DNA of 64,000 bases from Saposhnikovia divaricata. Lineage: Eukaryota; Streptophyta; Magnoliopsida; Apiales; Apiaceae. The DNA is taken from contig CM071597.1 in NCBI GenBank assembly GCA_036435485.1, positions 173,024,147 through 173,088,146 on the forward strand, given 5' to 3'. Numbering within the stretch: position 1 is the stretch's first letter; each line of letters opens with the position of its first letter. Under the pieces are notes generated by a model that did not search any database, was not told the DNA's origin, and worked only from the letters and a program-made list of their open reading frames with translations. Below are positions 10,332-22,400 of this stretch, one piece after another. The position numbers and the translations under genes were made by a program.

Positions 10332-10949
10332 ACTGTTTTAAAGAAAGGAATGTTTGATGAAAAAATATGATTTGAAGAAATGAAAGTTTAATTCTATGAT
10401 GGAAATCGAATTATTTCCCTTGAGATAAATTGGTCATTGATATTGTTCATCAATGAATCACTGAAATATTATTGTTTCACTATATTATTAACTTGCTGAG
10501 CGTTGTTGGCTCACTCTTGATTTGTTTTACCTTCCCTTTCCAGTTAGGGTTAAGGAGTTGGATACCTACGCTTTATAATTCATGTAAGAGCGATGGTGCA
10601 TTCTTTGAAAGTTAGATACAGACCCAGCACGGGCATATGCTAAATGGGCTCGCGCTATGGTTTAGACGGTATAAAGGTTTGTAATTGGAATTTGAGATAG
10701 AAGTTGTAATAATTTATATAATATAGATTCTTGTTTCATACCATAACCTAGAATCGATCCTCGGTGAGGAATCGTTGGTGTATTAAGTTTTATTTGTAAT
10801 TGTTAATTGGAATTTGGTTTGGGTTGAAATACAGGTGAATAGCCCGATTTACGAATACTTCATGCCGAAATTTTCTAAAATTCCCCTGTATCAAAGTCTA
10901 TTTTATTATAAAAAGTATATTTTCAGTATTGGGAAGTCGGGGCATTACA
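10332..10949 (+). repeat. Truncated Gypsy-type LTR fragment
   Basis: Holds the plant Gypsy LTR block TTGCTGAGCGTTGTTGGCTC (about 10492-10511) and ends GTCGGGGCATTACA, a typical LTR terminus. A comparable block stands in the solo LTR at 55660-55690. Its left part is missing at the Copia insertion. No gene seen. Confidence 0.6.
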
Positions 10950-10994
10950 ATCAATGCAAAAAATTCGTCATAAATAGCCAGATTTCTTGTAGTG
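10950..10994 (-). mobile_element. Remnant of a CACTA-type transposon end
   Basis: The segment ends GATTTCTTGTAGTG; read on the minus strand this starts CACTACAAGAAATC, the hallmark terminal repeat of plant CACTA elements. Only about 45 bp remain next to the Gypsy LTR end. Confidence 0.65.
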
Positions 10995-11220
10995 ACAATA
11001 GTGTAAATGTGTAAAATAGTATAAATGTATAAAATAGTATTAATATGTATAAAATAGTGTTAATATGTAATTTTAATTAACATTGTATATACAATAGTGT
11101 AAATATATAAAATAATGTTAATATGTATTTGAATGGTGTTAATGTATAAACACATGTATAAAAAAAAGAGTGTAAATGTATAAAAATTGTGTTAATTTGG
11201 ACTCAAATTTAATATATGTA
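10995..11220. repeat. AT-rich irregular tandem repeat
   Basis: Repeats of a 20-22-bp unit of the type AATAGTGTTAATATGTATAA, imperfect in length and sequence. Confidence 0.7.
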
Positions 11221-11398
11221 TTGCAACACCATAGCAAGTAAATGCCCATAGCAAGTAAATGCAACACCAAAAAGCGTTGCATTTCACATTAGTTATAGTC
11301 TCAAATCCAGGCCATGATAATGTGGTCCATAAGCATGCCACGGCTATAGATTCTACTAGCATGCCACGTTAGTAGTGAATCCCACTAGCATGCCACGT
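11221..11398. repeat. Left flank of copy 2: GCAACAC motifs and start of the split minisatellite
   Basis: Contains GCAACACC twice and a TAGCAAGTAAATGC duplication, then repeats of the type CATGCCACGTTAGTAGTGAA that continue on the far side of Sirevirus copy 2 at 56311-56460. The last five bases, CACGT (11394-11398), are the target duplication. Confidence 0.7.
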
Positions 11399-12179
11399 TG
11401 TTAACTCGAATAACTTGTAGAAGGGGGGGGTTGAATACAAGTTATATAATCGTGTCTGATTTTTGCTTGATTATATGAACAAGAATAAACGAATGAATCA
11501 AACTTTGTTTGTATTAAAATAATCAAATACAAACTCTACCGAAGGTGTACAATACCTTTAGCAGCTGCTTACAATAAAAATCTCTCTCTCTGTTTGTTTC
11601 GAACTCACGAATACAAATCTTACGAACTTACTTGCTCACACACTCCTTTTTTTACAATGATATAGAGAGAGTATTTATATTGCTACCTATCAACTAATAA
11701 CAGAATTATAATCTATCTATGACAATGTTCTGCCGTCCAGTTGATAGTTTCCATCAATAGAGAATTCGTTTCCTTCACGATATCTTCTTGCTTGTTTTCC
11801 AAAACAAAGATCCTGTTTTATAGCACTTGCCAGTTTCTTTAGCATCCATAATGACATCATCAGTAACACGACTGACATCATCAGTAACACGACTGATATC
11901 AGGATTTCCCATTGCATCAGGATCTGATTATCCCAACAGTATTTGATCAGGATCTGACTTACTGTATCAGGATCTGCTCCTCTGTTCCTGACATGTAGCC
12001 CTCGATACACTGTTCCTGACATGTAGTCTCGGACGCACTGTTCCTGACTAAATTCTACAGATTACTGTTTAACACATATATCCTATACAAAGTGCTAAAT
12101 CCTTTTTAAGATCAGGATATAGAAGAAGTATTAGCAAAATTCTATTCTTAACATCACAACTTATGAATTATTCCTAACA
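11399..12179 (-). repeat. 3' LTR of Copia copy 2 (781 bp)
   Basis: On the minus strand it runs TGTTAGGAATAATTC ... CGAGTTAACA. TATAAATA (minus) at 11672-11679. It contains a direct repeat ATGACATCATCAGTAACACG at about 11850-11895. It matches the right LTR (52032-52658 plus 56158-56310), which is interrupted by a solo LTR. Confidence 0.95.
11672..11679 (-). promoter_or_regulatory. TATA box, 3' LTR of copy 2
   Basis: TATAAATA on the minus strand, repeated in the other LTR at 52304-52311. Confidence 0.6.
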
Positions 12180-12180
12180 A

Positions 12181-12193
12181 TCTCCCCCTATTT
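12181..12193 (-). other. Polypurine tract, Copia copy 2
   Basis: AAATAGGGGGAGA on the minus strand, one base before the LTR start; almost the same as in copy 1. Confidence 0.88.
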
Positions 12194-12342
12194 ATGCTTT
12201 AGAATCTGAAGCATAAATCTAAGTTGTAGATGTCAAAACATATAACAATACAACCAACATAGAATTTATGAATTCAAGATCATGAAGTTAAGTACCTCCT
12301 TCTTCAGATGTAGACGTGTATCTAGTACTTAGAGGAAAGAAT

Positions 12343-14433
12343 TCAACTATTTGATGCTTCTTTTCCTTTACCACTTCCATGATGAAATTTACCAACTCTG
12401 TCACCCTTGTTTCTGTTCCCAGTCTGTTTATCTCCCCCAGTCTGTTGTTGTTGTTGTTGTTGTTGTTTCTGAATTGTCTTTATCTCCCCCTTTTTGACAT
12501 CAGCAACATGAATTCCAAGAGATTCAGTAACAGAACAAATGAGATTCATCAGAACTGCTTGATTGTCCATGATAGTGACTTGGTTATTTTCAAGAATTTG
12601 AAGTCTCGATTGAATATCACTTTGAGATTTCTGAATGTCCTTAAGAATTTCAGAATTGACTTCAATGTTGGAAGTGCTTGTTGTATCTTCAGATTCAGAT
12701 GCAGAAAGAACATTATCTTCAAGTCTTGTAGAAGAAGTTGCCTGTTGAGAATGATATTCAAGTAATAATACTTGAGTAGAAGTACAAACATCTTCATTTT
12801 TCTGATCTGGAGCTGAAGTATGATCATCCTGTCCTTCACCAGTATTCTGTGTACTAACATCTACAAATCCTGACTCCTCCTTAGATTGATCAGATATTGT
12901 TGATGTCTCAAATCTAGCTGAAATTGGAAGTGCAAACAAAGGAATACTAGGATCATTACTAATTTCTTCTGGTACTGGTTGAGTAGAAGTTTGTCTTAGC
13001 CTTTCACCTCTTCTGTTAATGATCTCTGCAAGCCTTTCTTTCTGTTTCTGAGCTTTAACTTCTGGCTTTGCATTGTGATGTGCTAAGTCATGATTCTCAT
13101 ACATCTTGATAAAAGAATAAGTACCAGCATCCATACCAAGATTTTCAGACCAAGATTCAGGAAAAACCTGATCCCAGAAATCAAACGATGGTGGTTTCCT
13201 AATTTTCTCTCCCTCACTATGGAGTTGATCATCCATACCCTCATTCTCACTTTGACTGCCTAAAGTCAACACTCTTTCTACCTCTCCTTTTGCTTGGTCA
13301 GGAGCCAACCTCTCTGTGTGTGGATCTATGTCCATCTTTTCAAGTGTATCACTCAAATTTGGATAAGTGCTCTCATGACCTACAGAAAAATAGGGGTTAG
13401 AAGAAGTTTTTATACCTGAACTCACATGGAAAGATGGTTCCTCATATGGCATGGGGCTTGAGGTTTTCTCCAAGGAGTGAGCTGCTATAGTCTCTGAATC
13501 CTTACAAACATCTACTTTCTTTTCAGAAACTACAGGCTCCAGTATACCACTTTCAGGTTTTACACTAGACTCTGATGTCTTCAGTAATACTTCATTAGAC
13601 ACCATAGCTAATATTCCACCGTCTTTAAGTGTTGGTTGCTGAGACACACCCTCAAGATGGATAGACTCTGAAAGAACAATATTGGTTTGATCTTCAGAAA
13701 AATCAATCAAAGTCATTCCTCCCATATCATAGGGTTTCGCACTTGCAATTTCAGTCATCACAGAAGACCTTTCAGCATCATCAATCACAGTTCCTGAGTC
13801 ATCCAACCTCTGACTAGATGGTTCTTGTGTTGCAGTGCCTGTGATATGATCTATTCTACTATTCACCACTGGTGCAATAGTATCTTCTGTTGACTGCTTC
13901 CCTCTATCAACTACCTCCTCTTGTTCACCTTGAGCTGAAGCATCTTCAACAATGACATCCTTGTCAAATAGATATGCATGAAGTGATTGAAGTGCAACAT
14001 GCTTAGGAAGTCCAAATTTCTTGTGTAACTCCTTTCTGACTGATACATAGAAATATGTCTTCATTAAATCAAGCCTTTGATATAACAGTCCATATTCTTC
14101 AGGAAATGAAAGTTTAGGAACTCTTTCAATAAAAAAATCTAGAACAGGCCTGGAAAGCTTCACTTTCAGAGAAATTAGTTCCATAGCCAGTCTATATGTC
14201 AATGTAGTTTCCCATGAAGAATCAAGATCCAGATCTCTCTTGCCAGATACTGACTTGGATATAGCATTATTTGTAGAGACCTGCATAATGTTAGTTGGAC
14301 TTGACACTGTGTGTGTAGGTGACAAATGAATCTTTCTCCTTGTTCTCCTAGTATAGTGAGCAACAGATTTGTCTTGAGAAGACTCAAGAGGTGTAGACAC
14401 AGAAGTGATCTTGGGATGAGATCCTTTTTTCAA
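12343..14433 (-). pseudogene. env-like gene of copy 2, C-terminal two-thirds
   Basis: An uninterrupted frame of nearly 700 codons with no membrane segment. The first 150 residues contain a helical Leu-rich part (LISLKVKLSRPVLDFFIERV), then about 400 Ser/Thr/Glu-rich residues of low complexity, then a probable coiled coil (ILKDIQKSQSDIQSRLQILE), a Gln tract of about nine residues (about 12435-12475) and a basic tail ending GKGKEASNS. It joins the upstream part (14384-15694) after a one-base change in a run of A near 14425-14430. Length and openness are striking for an element with several stops in pol. The role is unknown; 'env-like' rests on position between RNase H and the 3' LTR. Confidence 0.72.
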
Positions 14434-15694
14434 TAGACACAGTCTTTTGAGAGACAGTATCCAGTAACTGTTTTCCCTTTTTAAGAACTACAGTCTTTTG
14501 AGAGACTGCAGCCTGGCTGTGACTAGGTGTTCCATCTCTTTGTCCTAGCTTAGAAAGTTGAATTGCAGCCTTCAATTCTGCTCTCTCAGAAAGAGATATA
14601 TTATCATCATCTTCACTAGAACTACTACTTGAAATGACAAATCTTCTCTTCCTTACAACTGATGTCTTTTGAGAAACACCAGAGGTTGGCTTCTTTGAAA
14701 CAATAGGCTGTGGATCAAAATTTGGTTCTAGAATTGTTTCAGAGACTGTAATTTTTTTGGCTACTTGGGTAGACACGGGGGGGTTCTCCTCCAATTGAGA
14801 TTCCTGAGTCATTTCACCACCAAAGAAAGAAGAATTATAGATAGTAGGAAGATGAGTTCTTAGAAGTACCTGAACATGATTTGGATAATGTAATGCAGGT
14901 ATTTCATCTAGATTCTTTTCACTATCCTTCTTTGTAATGTCAGAGAAAATTCTCTTTTGCTGTACATAAGAAGAAACACAATACTCTCTACCAAATCTAG
15001 CTTCACCATCAGGAATGGAATGGTTAATAAACAGTTGCATGAATCTGTGATAATAAACCATATTCCTGTCATGATCTCTTGACCCAAGTTTAATACACAT
15101 CTGATTTAAGATAATGTGACCAAAATTAATTACTCTGTTATACAACAAAGCATATGCAATATATGATGTAACAGCTGTAATTTGTTGAAAAGAACTACAT
15201 TAACCAGTAAAACATTTAGCAATTTGATCAAAGATGAAAGACCATTCTTTCCTAAGAAAAGATCTATTTAACTGGCTCATGTTATCTAGAGGTCCATTAT
15301 AACCTAATTTAGATAACATAGTTCTCACATCATCATCAGATGGTACATTCTCAAAATTTGTACTAACAGGTAAGCGAAGTACTGAATTAATAACAGATTC
15401 AGTAAGATCAAATGAGTCTTGTCCTAAGTGTAGAACAATCTTACCTGATTGACTCTGAGTAGAATCAATTACCTCAGCATTCTCACAAGCTTGTGAAACA
15501 GCTACTTGATTAATTTGTGGAGATGCTGTCAAGGCATAGCTTAATGGTCCTTTCGCCATAAAGTCCATTATCAGGTGAAAATCAGTTGACACCCCTTCCT
15601 TGTTGGTGATAGCTGCAACATGATTGTTCATCATAAAATCAAAGTCACCAAACTTGAAAGCTACTGATTTGGGTAGTCCTCTTTGAGTTGCCAT
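14384..15694 (-). pseudogene. env-like gene of copy 2, N-terminal globular part
   Basis: The ATG at 15694 (MATQRGLPKS) opens a frame interrupted once by TAA at 15200-15202 and ending at 14384, where it overlaps the next frame. The globular part (first about 250 codons) has FDLTESVINSVLRLP, FLRKEWSFIFDQI and YALLYNRVINFGHIILNQ, which parallel landmarks in copy 1 at 6852-7502. An acidic Ser run (SSSSSEDDD) follows near 14610. No signal peptide is visible at the start, which argues against a classical secreted envelope protein. The ATG is 460 bases after the RNase H end. Confidence 0.7.
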
Positions 15695-16155
15695 TTTGAT
15701 CTAAAAAGAACTTAAGAAATCTTTGAAATTGATTAGTGATTTTGAGAACTCGAGAGTGTTTTTGCTTTAGAGAATGAAGTTAGAGAAAGCAATTACACGA
15801 TTAGAGTGTCAAAATAATTATATTTCAAAAATCCTTCAGACCCATTATCCCACGTTGACACGTAGGTTGACAGGTGTCAGTCCCTGAAAAATGCAGTTAC
15901 CCATGACTTTTGGAAATAAAATCCAAAAATAATTTCAAGTAAATAAGTCAAGGTAAAATCAAGATAAAAATCAATACTGATGACGTCAGCATACTGATAG
16001 CAATCCTGAAGTTTATTAACAAGTCTATCATACTGTAATTTATCAAAGTAAAGTGTTACAGCTTAAGCATTTAACCATCAAGTATAGATCCTGACAAAAT
16101 ATCAAGTCTATAAGCTGAAACAACATACCTTGCTACTTGTGCAGATGTTAAAGAT
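15695..16155 (-). other. Spacer between RNase H and the env-like gene, copy 2
   Basis: About 460 bases without a reading frame. It is the counterpart of 6243-6851 in copy 1 but shorter. No clear regulatory motif seen. Confidence 0.5.
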
Positions 16156-16605
16156 CTAAAAATTTAACATTCCTAACTCACTAACCAATCTAATGAATGT
16201 GGCCACATCAAGTGGTTTAGTTAGAATATCTGCAAGCTGTTTGTCAGTAGGAACAAAATGGAGTTCCACAGTACCATTTTCAATATGTTCTCTAATAAAA
16301 TGATACCTGACATCAATTTTCTTAGTCCTTGAGTGTTGAACTGGATTTTCTGCAATTTTGATAGCACTAGTATTATCACAAAACATAGGAATATTACTAA
16401 GTGTCATACCATAATCCATCAACTGATTTCTTATCTAAAGGAGTTGACCACAACAACTGCCTGCTGCAATGTATTCAGCTTCTGCAGTTGAGGTTGAAAC
16501 TGATTGCTGCTTCTTGCTTTCCCAAGAAATCAATCTGTTTCCCAAGAATTGACATGTACCTGTAGTGCTTTTCCTGTCTATTTTACACCCTGCATAATCA
16601 GAGTC
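16156..16605 (-). pseudogene. pol: RNase H of Copia copy 2
   Basis: Reads on from RT after TAA 16606-16608. It keeps [55 protein letters not shown] and QLADILTKPL, ending ELGMLNF at 16156. A further in-frame stop lies at 16435-16437. This copy retains the segment deleted in copy 1, with the first catalytic Asp. All stops are in one frame with RT and integrase. Confidence 0.88.
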
Positions 16606-17616
16606 TTAATAGCCAATTAGGGAGAAATCAGATTCTCTTGGATACCACAAACCAAGATTTGGAGTTCCCTTGAGATATCTAAAAATTCTCTTTACAGCAA
16701 TTAAATGAGATTCCTTAGGATCACTTTGGAATCTAGCACATAAACAGGCAGGGAACATTATATCTGGTCTACTTGTAGTTAAATATAACAGTGAACCTAT
16801 CATGCCTCTATAGCTAGTGTTATCAACACTCTTTCCTTTAGGATCAGAGTCTAGCTTAGTGGCTATTGTCATAGGTGTCTTTGCAATTGCACAATTTTGA
16901 AAGTCAAAACTTTTTAAAAGATCTTTGATATACTTTGACTGATTAATGAAAATACCAGTCTCAGTCTGTTTGACCTGCAAGCCTAAAAAGTAATTTAGTT
17001 CACCTATCATGCTCATCTGATATTTAGACTGCATAAGCTTGCTAAACTTAGCACATAACTTTTCATTAGTAGAACCAAATATAATATCATCAACATAAAC
17101 TTGAACTAAAAGCAAATCACCTTTTATCTTTCTAAAGAATAGAGTTTTGTCAATTGTACCTCTTGTGAAGCCATTTTCAAGAAGAAATTTAGACAAAGTC
17201 TCCTACCATGCTCTTGGTGCCTGCTTCAGTCCATAGAGTGCCTTGTCAAGTTTGTAGACATGATTTGGAAACTTTGGATCAACAAAACCAGGTGGTTGTT
17301 CCACATATACTTCCTCATCAAGCTTGCCATTTAGAAAAGCACTGTTTACATCCATCTGGTATACCTTGAATTTTGAATGAGCTGCAAATGCAAGAAACAT
17401 TCTGATTGCTTCCAATCTTGATACAGGTGCAAAGGTTTCATCATAGTCAATTCCTTTTTCTTGAGAATGACCCTTGGCTACCAGTCTTGCTTTATTTCTT
17501 ACAATCATATCAGATTCATCTAGCTTGTTTCTAAAAACCCATTTAGCACCAACAATAGATCTATCTTTAGGTCTTGGTACCAGTTTCCAAACTTTGTTCC
17601 TCTCAAACTCATTAAA
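16606..17616 (-). pseudogene. pol: Reverse transcriptase of Copia copy 2
   Basis: A single frame with stops at 17617-17619 (just before), 17203-17205 and 16606-16608. Blocks in order: [65 protein letters not shown], catalytic YVDD (17086-17097) followed by IIFGST, TPMTIATKL, SRPDIMFPACLCARFQ, RYLKGTPNLGLWYP. No frameshift in this part. Polymerase residues are intact, so inactivation comes only from premature stops. Confidence 0.9.
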
Positions 17617-18749
17617 TTATTCCTGCATTGCTATTACCCAATCAGGATCCTGTAAGGCTTCTTCAACCTTCTTAGGTTCATTCTTTGAGAGAAAACAACT
17701 GTACAAGCATTCATTTTGAATTGATCTTCTAGTTCGAACACCACTATTTGGATCACCAATTATCAAATCCTCAGTATGATCCCTTGTCCATTTTCTAACA
17801 GGTGGTAGATTGCTCCTGCTAGACTCTCCCCCTAAGTTAGTGGTATTTCTTTTAGAAGAGTGTTCATTTCCTTCAAAAGCTCCCCCTTGATCAGTAGAAT
17901 AAGTGGATTCAATACTGCTGCTAGTTTTTGATCTTCCTTTATTAGACTCTGAAGAATCAGTTCCTGATGAAGTAGACTCTGAAAGACTAGTCTGATCCTG
18001 ACCAGTCCTGTGTTCTCCTTGATTGAATTGCTCCCCCTCAACAGTAGCATTCCTTTGAGAAGCAATAGAGATTTCCTCTGGAGAACCTTCATCATCGCTG
18101 GAGGGAATCTCAGAATACTTAAGATTTTCAAATTCCAGATTGTCATGACTTTCATCAGTTTGCAAAATTCCAAACTTCTTATCATCAAATGCAACGTGAA
18201 TTGATTCCATAACAATGTGAGTTCTGAGATTGTATACTTTGAAGACCTTTGATGCTGAATATCCTAGAAAGATTGCTTCATCCGATTTGGCTTCAAATTT
18301 CCCAAGTTGTTCTAGGTGAACTTTCAGGACATAGCATTTGTATCCAAATATGTGAAAGTATTTCATACTTGGTTTCTTTCCTTTGATCATCCTATAGGGA
18401 GTCTTACCATGACCATTTACCAAGGTACAGTTTTGAGTGAAACATGCAGTGTTGATAGCTTCTGCCCAGAAATAGGTTGGAAGCTTTGCATCTGCAAGCA
18501 TGGTTCTTGCTGCCTCTATGAGAGTTCTGTTCTTTCTTTCTACTACACCATTCTGCTGAGGTGTTCCAGTTACAGAAAACTGTTGAGTAATTCCACTGTC
18601 TGCACAATACTCCTCCATTGTAGAATTCTTGAATTTTGTACCATTGTCACTTCTGAGCACTTTGACCTTGTACTCAGAGCTATTTTGAATATTCTTGACA
18701 AGTTCAATGATTTGCTGAGGAGCTTCATCCTTGTTGTGTAGAAAGAATA
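17617..18749 (-). pseudogene. pol: Integrase of Copia copy 2, C-terminal side of the insertion
   Basis: Begins at the Gypsy insertion point with FFLHNKDEA and holds the second catalytic Asp (LRSDNGTKF, near 18655) and the Glu (VVERKNR, near 18530), then the C-terminal blocks (FGYKCYVLK, IFLGYSASK) and a Ser/Asp/Glu-rich linker, ending at TAA 17617-17619. It is the continuation of 35665-36378. The triad of this copy is complete but split over 17 kb. Confidence 0.9.
18745..18749. other. Target-site duplication GAATA, left copy
   Basis: GAATA stands immediately before the LTR start at 18750 and again at 35665-35669 after its end, so 18750-35664 entered as one unit. Confidence 0.92.
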
Positions 18750-19426
18750 TGTGACGCCCCCAAATCTGAGGTCAAAGATTCAAGTCGTCACATCACCATC
18801 CAACCATATCATACCTGTATTAACTTTACAACTCAACAATACATCCATCCAGACCTCAATCTTACGCACAAACAAGTTAGAGCCTCAGAAACGATAATCA
18901 AAAATAACACTAAATATTACAATTCATCTGTACAATCCAGAATCTTACGCACTTCCACTTATACAACTACACTTGAAGACAAGTCTTACTATTACAGTTG
19001 AAAACCTATCAGACTTACTTTGTAGCATTTATCAGGAACTAAATCATCTCCGGGGTAATTCTTCTACTCCTCTTCTACTGGTGCGGAGTTAATCGGCCAA
19101 ATTCTTCTCTTTCTGAAAAGTTTTTATAAAGCAAGAATGAGCTACATAATGCTCAGCAAGTTCACCATTTTGAAAAATAATAATGTGGTTTATTTCGAAA
19201 ACATTCCCAACTATATAGGTATATATCTCAGATTTCAAAACATAATTGGACAATATATATGTCCAAGTTTGAATAGAACATCTATACTCACTAAGGAGCT
19301 TTAAGAATAACATATGAACCCTTTATAAGGTTCCCATTTCAATATATCTCAAATTTGAAAATATATACATATGAGTATATCATTTTCGGCAAAACACTCT
19401 ATGGTTAACATACTGTACAGGGAATA
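18750..19426 (-). repeat. 3' LTR of the 18750-35664 Gypsy element, first part
   Basis: Begins TGTGACGCCCCCAAATC on the + strand, as does the 5' LTR at 32017. It breaks at 19427, where a solo LTR of the same family starts, and resumes at 23335. Confidence 0.9.
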
Positions 19427-22400
19427 TGTGACGCCCCCAAATCTGAGGTCAAAGATTCAGGTCGTCACATCATCATCCAACCATATCATACCTGTATTAA
19501 CTTTACAACTCAACAATACATACGTCCAGACCTCAATCTTACGCACAAACAAGTTAGAGCCTCAAAAACGATAATCAAAAGTAACACTAAATATTACAAT
19601 TCATCTGTACAATCCAGAGTCTTACGCACTTCCACTTATACAACTATACTTGAAGACAAGTCTTACTATTACAGTTGAAAACCTATCAGACTTACTCTGT
19701 AGTATTTATCAGGAACTAAATCATCTCCGGGGTAATTCTTCTACTCCTCTTCTGCTGGTGCGGAGTTAATCGGCCAAATTCTTCTCTTTCTGAAAAGTTT
19801 TTATAATGCAAGAATGAGCTACATAATGCTCAGCAAGTTCACCATTTTGTAAAATAATAATGTGCTTTATTTCGAAAACATTCCCAACTATATGGGTATA
19901 TATCTCAGATTTCCAAACATAATTGGACAATGTAAATGTCCGAGTTTGAATAAAACATCTATACTCACTAAGGAGCTTTAAGAATAACATATGAACCCTT
20001 TATAAGGTTCCCATTTCAATATATCTCAAGTTTAAAAATATATACATATGAGTATATCATTTTCGGCAAAACACTCTACGATTAACATACTGTACAGGGA
20101 ATACATCATTGGAAACCTCTTTCCTTCCATTAGCTTAGAAGGTTTCTCATACAAAAACATTTCATCCTTTGAAACAATTGTAAGAGTGCACTAACACGTG
20201 CCAATCTTTATAGCAAATCTTGCAGTTCTAGATACTGCACGATGTCAATATTTTTCTTATCAAAAACCACACTATCGGCAACTTGGCACTTAGGCCCAAG
20301 AAGCAGTGTTTGAGTATTTTTCCAAAGTGGAGGATGGGACTGGAAAAAAACATAAAAACCTGACAAGGATTGACGATGATCATTCGCCACATCCAAGTCC
20401 AATAATCCGCGGGTCTTCTCTACCGGTAGAAGGATAGAAACTACATCCGTAACTATCCCCGGGTGAAAACTACATCTGTAGTCACCCTCGATGAAAACTA
20501 CATCCGTAATCATCCTTCGGCAACACCTGGGCCGGAATAATAATTGATGGACCGCCTGGCTCACGACCGCTTACACATCCCGGGAATCGTTCGTCAACGG
20601 TTCCCACACCTGCCAGAGTCCCTTTTTCTTTTTCTTTTAATAACTTGATTTTGATTGAAAACTGAGTAGTTGAGGTTCGACATCAGTCGACCGATGATTC
20701 TTGAAATCATACAAGAAGCAGAACCTGAACGGGGGTTTTCGAAAATGTTTTGAGTTCGAAAGAGTTCGAGTTTGAAAGTGCTAAAGGTATCTTGGATTAG
20801 CTTTGTCTTTAAAATAATGAACAATAATTAATAAATGATATTTTAAGATTTAATATCAATAATTAATAAAATAATTATTTAATGAAGTAAGCTTTTAATC
20901 CAAGATAGGTATTTTGTGTATTTACGAAGATATAAAAATAATTACTTGAGTATACGATACTCCCCGAATGACCCTTCGGGTTTTCGCAATTTAATTACGA
21001 TATAATAATATACCGCTCCCCGGTCGATAGTATATACGGACCGCCACGACCTCTATTGCTAGAGTCGTTGTCCGAAGAAAACATTTCATTCTAAGTTCAA
21101 GGGATGTAAACATATATGTACTTATACATCTTCATTTCATCGATACTTCGATAAACATAAACATTTGATATGATTGAAAACTACAAACACAACAGTGAAA
21201 GTCCTTGTATATGTAAGTTTTGAAAAGTAAACTTGCCTTGGTGAGGTTGGGGTGGTCGAGCTTGCGGAGTGGAACGATCTATACATAATCAATAGCCGAT
21301 CGTTAGTACCTTAACAAGATCTCTTTAATTGCGGGGTTTTAGGGGGTACAAAATTAACTTAATGACTTCGTCTTATGACACTCTAGCCCCACTATAGTTT
21401 CATGTCACCACTCGATTACGCTCGTCACTTCTTCGACTTAATTTGGTTACCATATCCGAATCATATCCATTACCCCTTAAATCACACTCCCTTTACGACT
21501 TTTTCCCTTGCGCGAATTTTACTCTAGCATTTTTATAAAATTGAAAACTACATATTTTAATCCAATTCTTTTTGGATAGCCTTCCCCACTGCATTTACTA
21601 GCTTCTCTAATTTTTCCATGATCCTACATAAATTTTTAGGGGTTTAAACAAGGTTCACAAGGGGACCATTTAGTGCAGTCCGGAATCCAGAAACACATTT
21701 CACTTCTCAGGCCATAACTCAAAATCTATACATCACCTAGTCATGAACCTTATATTTCTGGAAACTACGTTCAAATACCTTTCCAACAATATATATTAGG
21801 ACCTCAGGGGACAAGATTTGGGGGTTCAAAAGCCTCTTACAAGACAGTTCAAGTTCCTGGAAAAATCTCAGCATGCTTATATCACTTATCCATTCAAGAT
21901 TCTTACATACACATCACATCCATCATCTAAACCACCAAGATCACACTTTAAAACATACATGGAGTTACATATACTAACCACAAGCATAAAAATCACAACC
22001 ACAACACTTAAACTCAAGATCTACATCATCCATAATTTATATGTCCAAGATTCACACTAACATCCATGGATCTTACATTAAACACCATAAATAATTTATG
22101 GCCAAGAGGGGTTAGAGTTTTATACCTTCTTGATGTTCTTACAATCTCAAACAAGCTTGGTTAACCTTGGGGAAGCCTTACTCTATGCTCACCATCTTCA
22201 ATCTCACCAAAGAAATCAAGAACATGGAAGTGGGTTTCCTGACTGGAAAAACACGCCCCAAAGATCAGCCAAAACGAAGCCCTTGCACTAGTTTCCTGGT
22301 CGGGGCTCCTGAATGAAAGTTGTAGAGCATCTTAACAGCTTTTTAACCATATAAAGAACAAAAACTTCATTGAGTAATGAAGTCTCTAGGCCCGTTTTAG

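Noticed and set aside
14420..14436. A run before the frame change in the env-like gene, as a programmed -1 slippery site
   Set aside because: The downstream frame is +1 relative to the upstream one, and loss of one A from the run explains it; a -1 slip would not.
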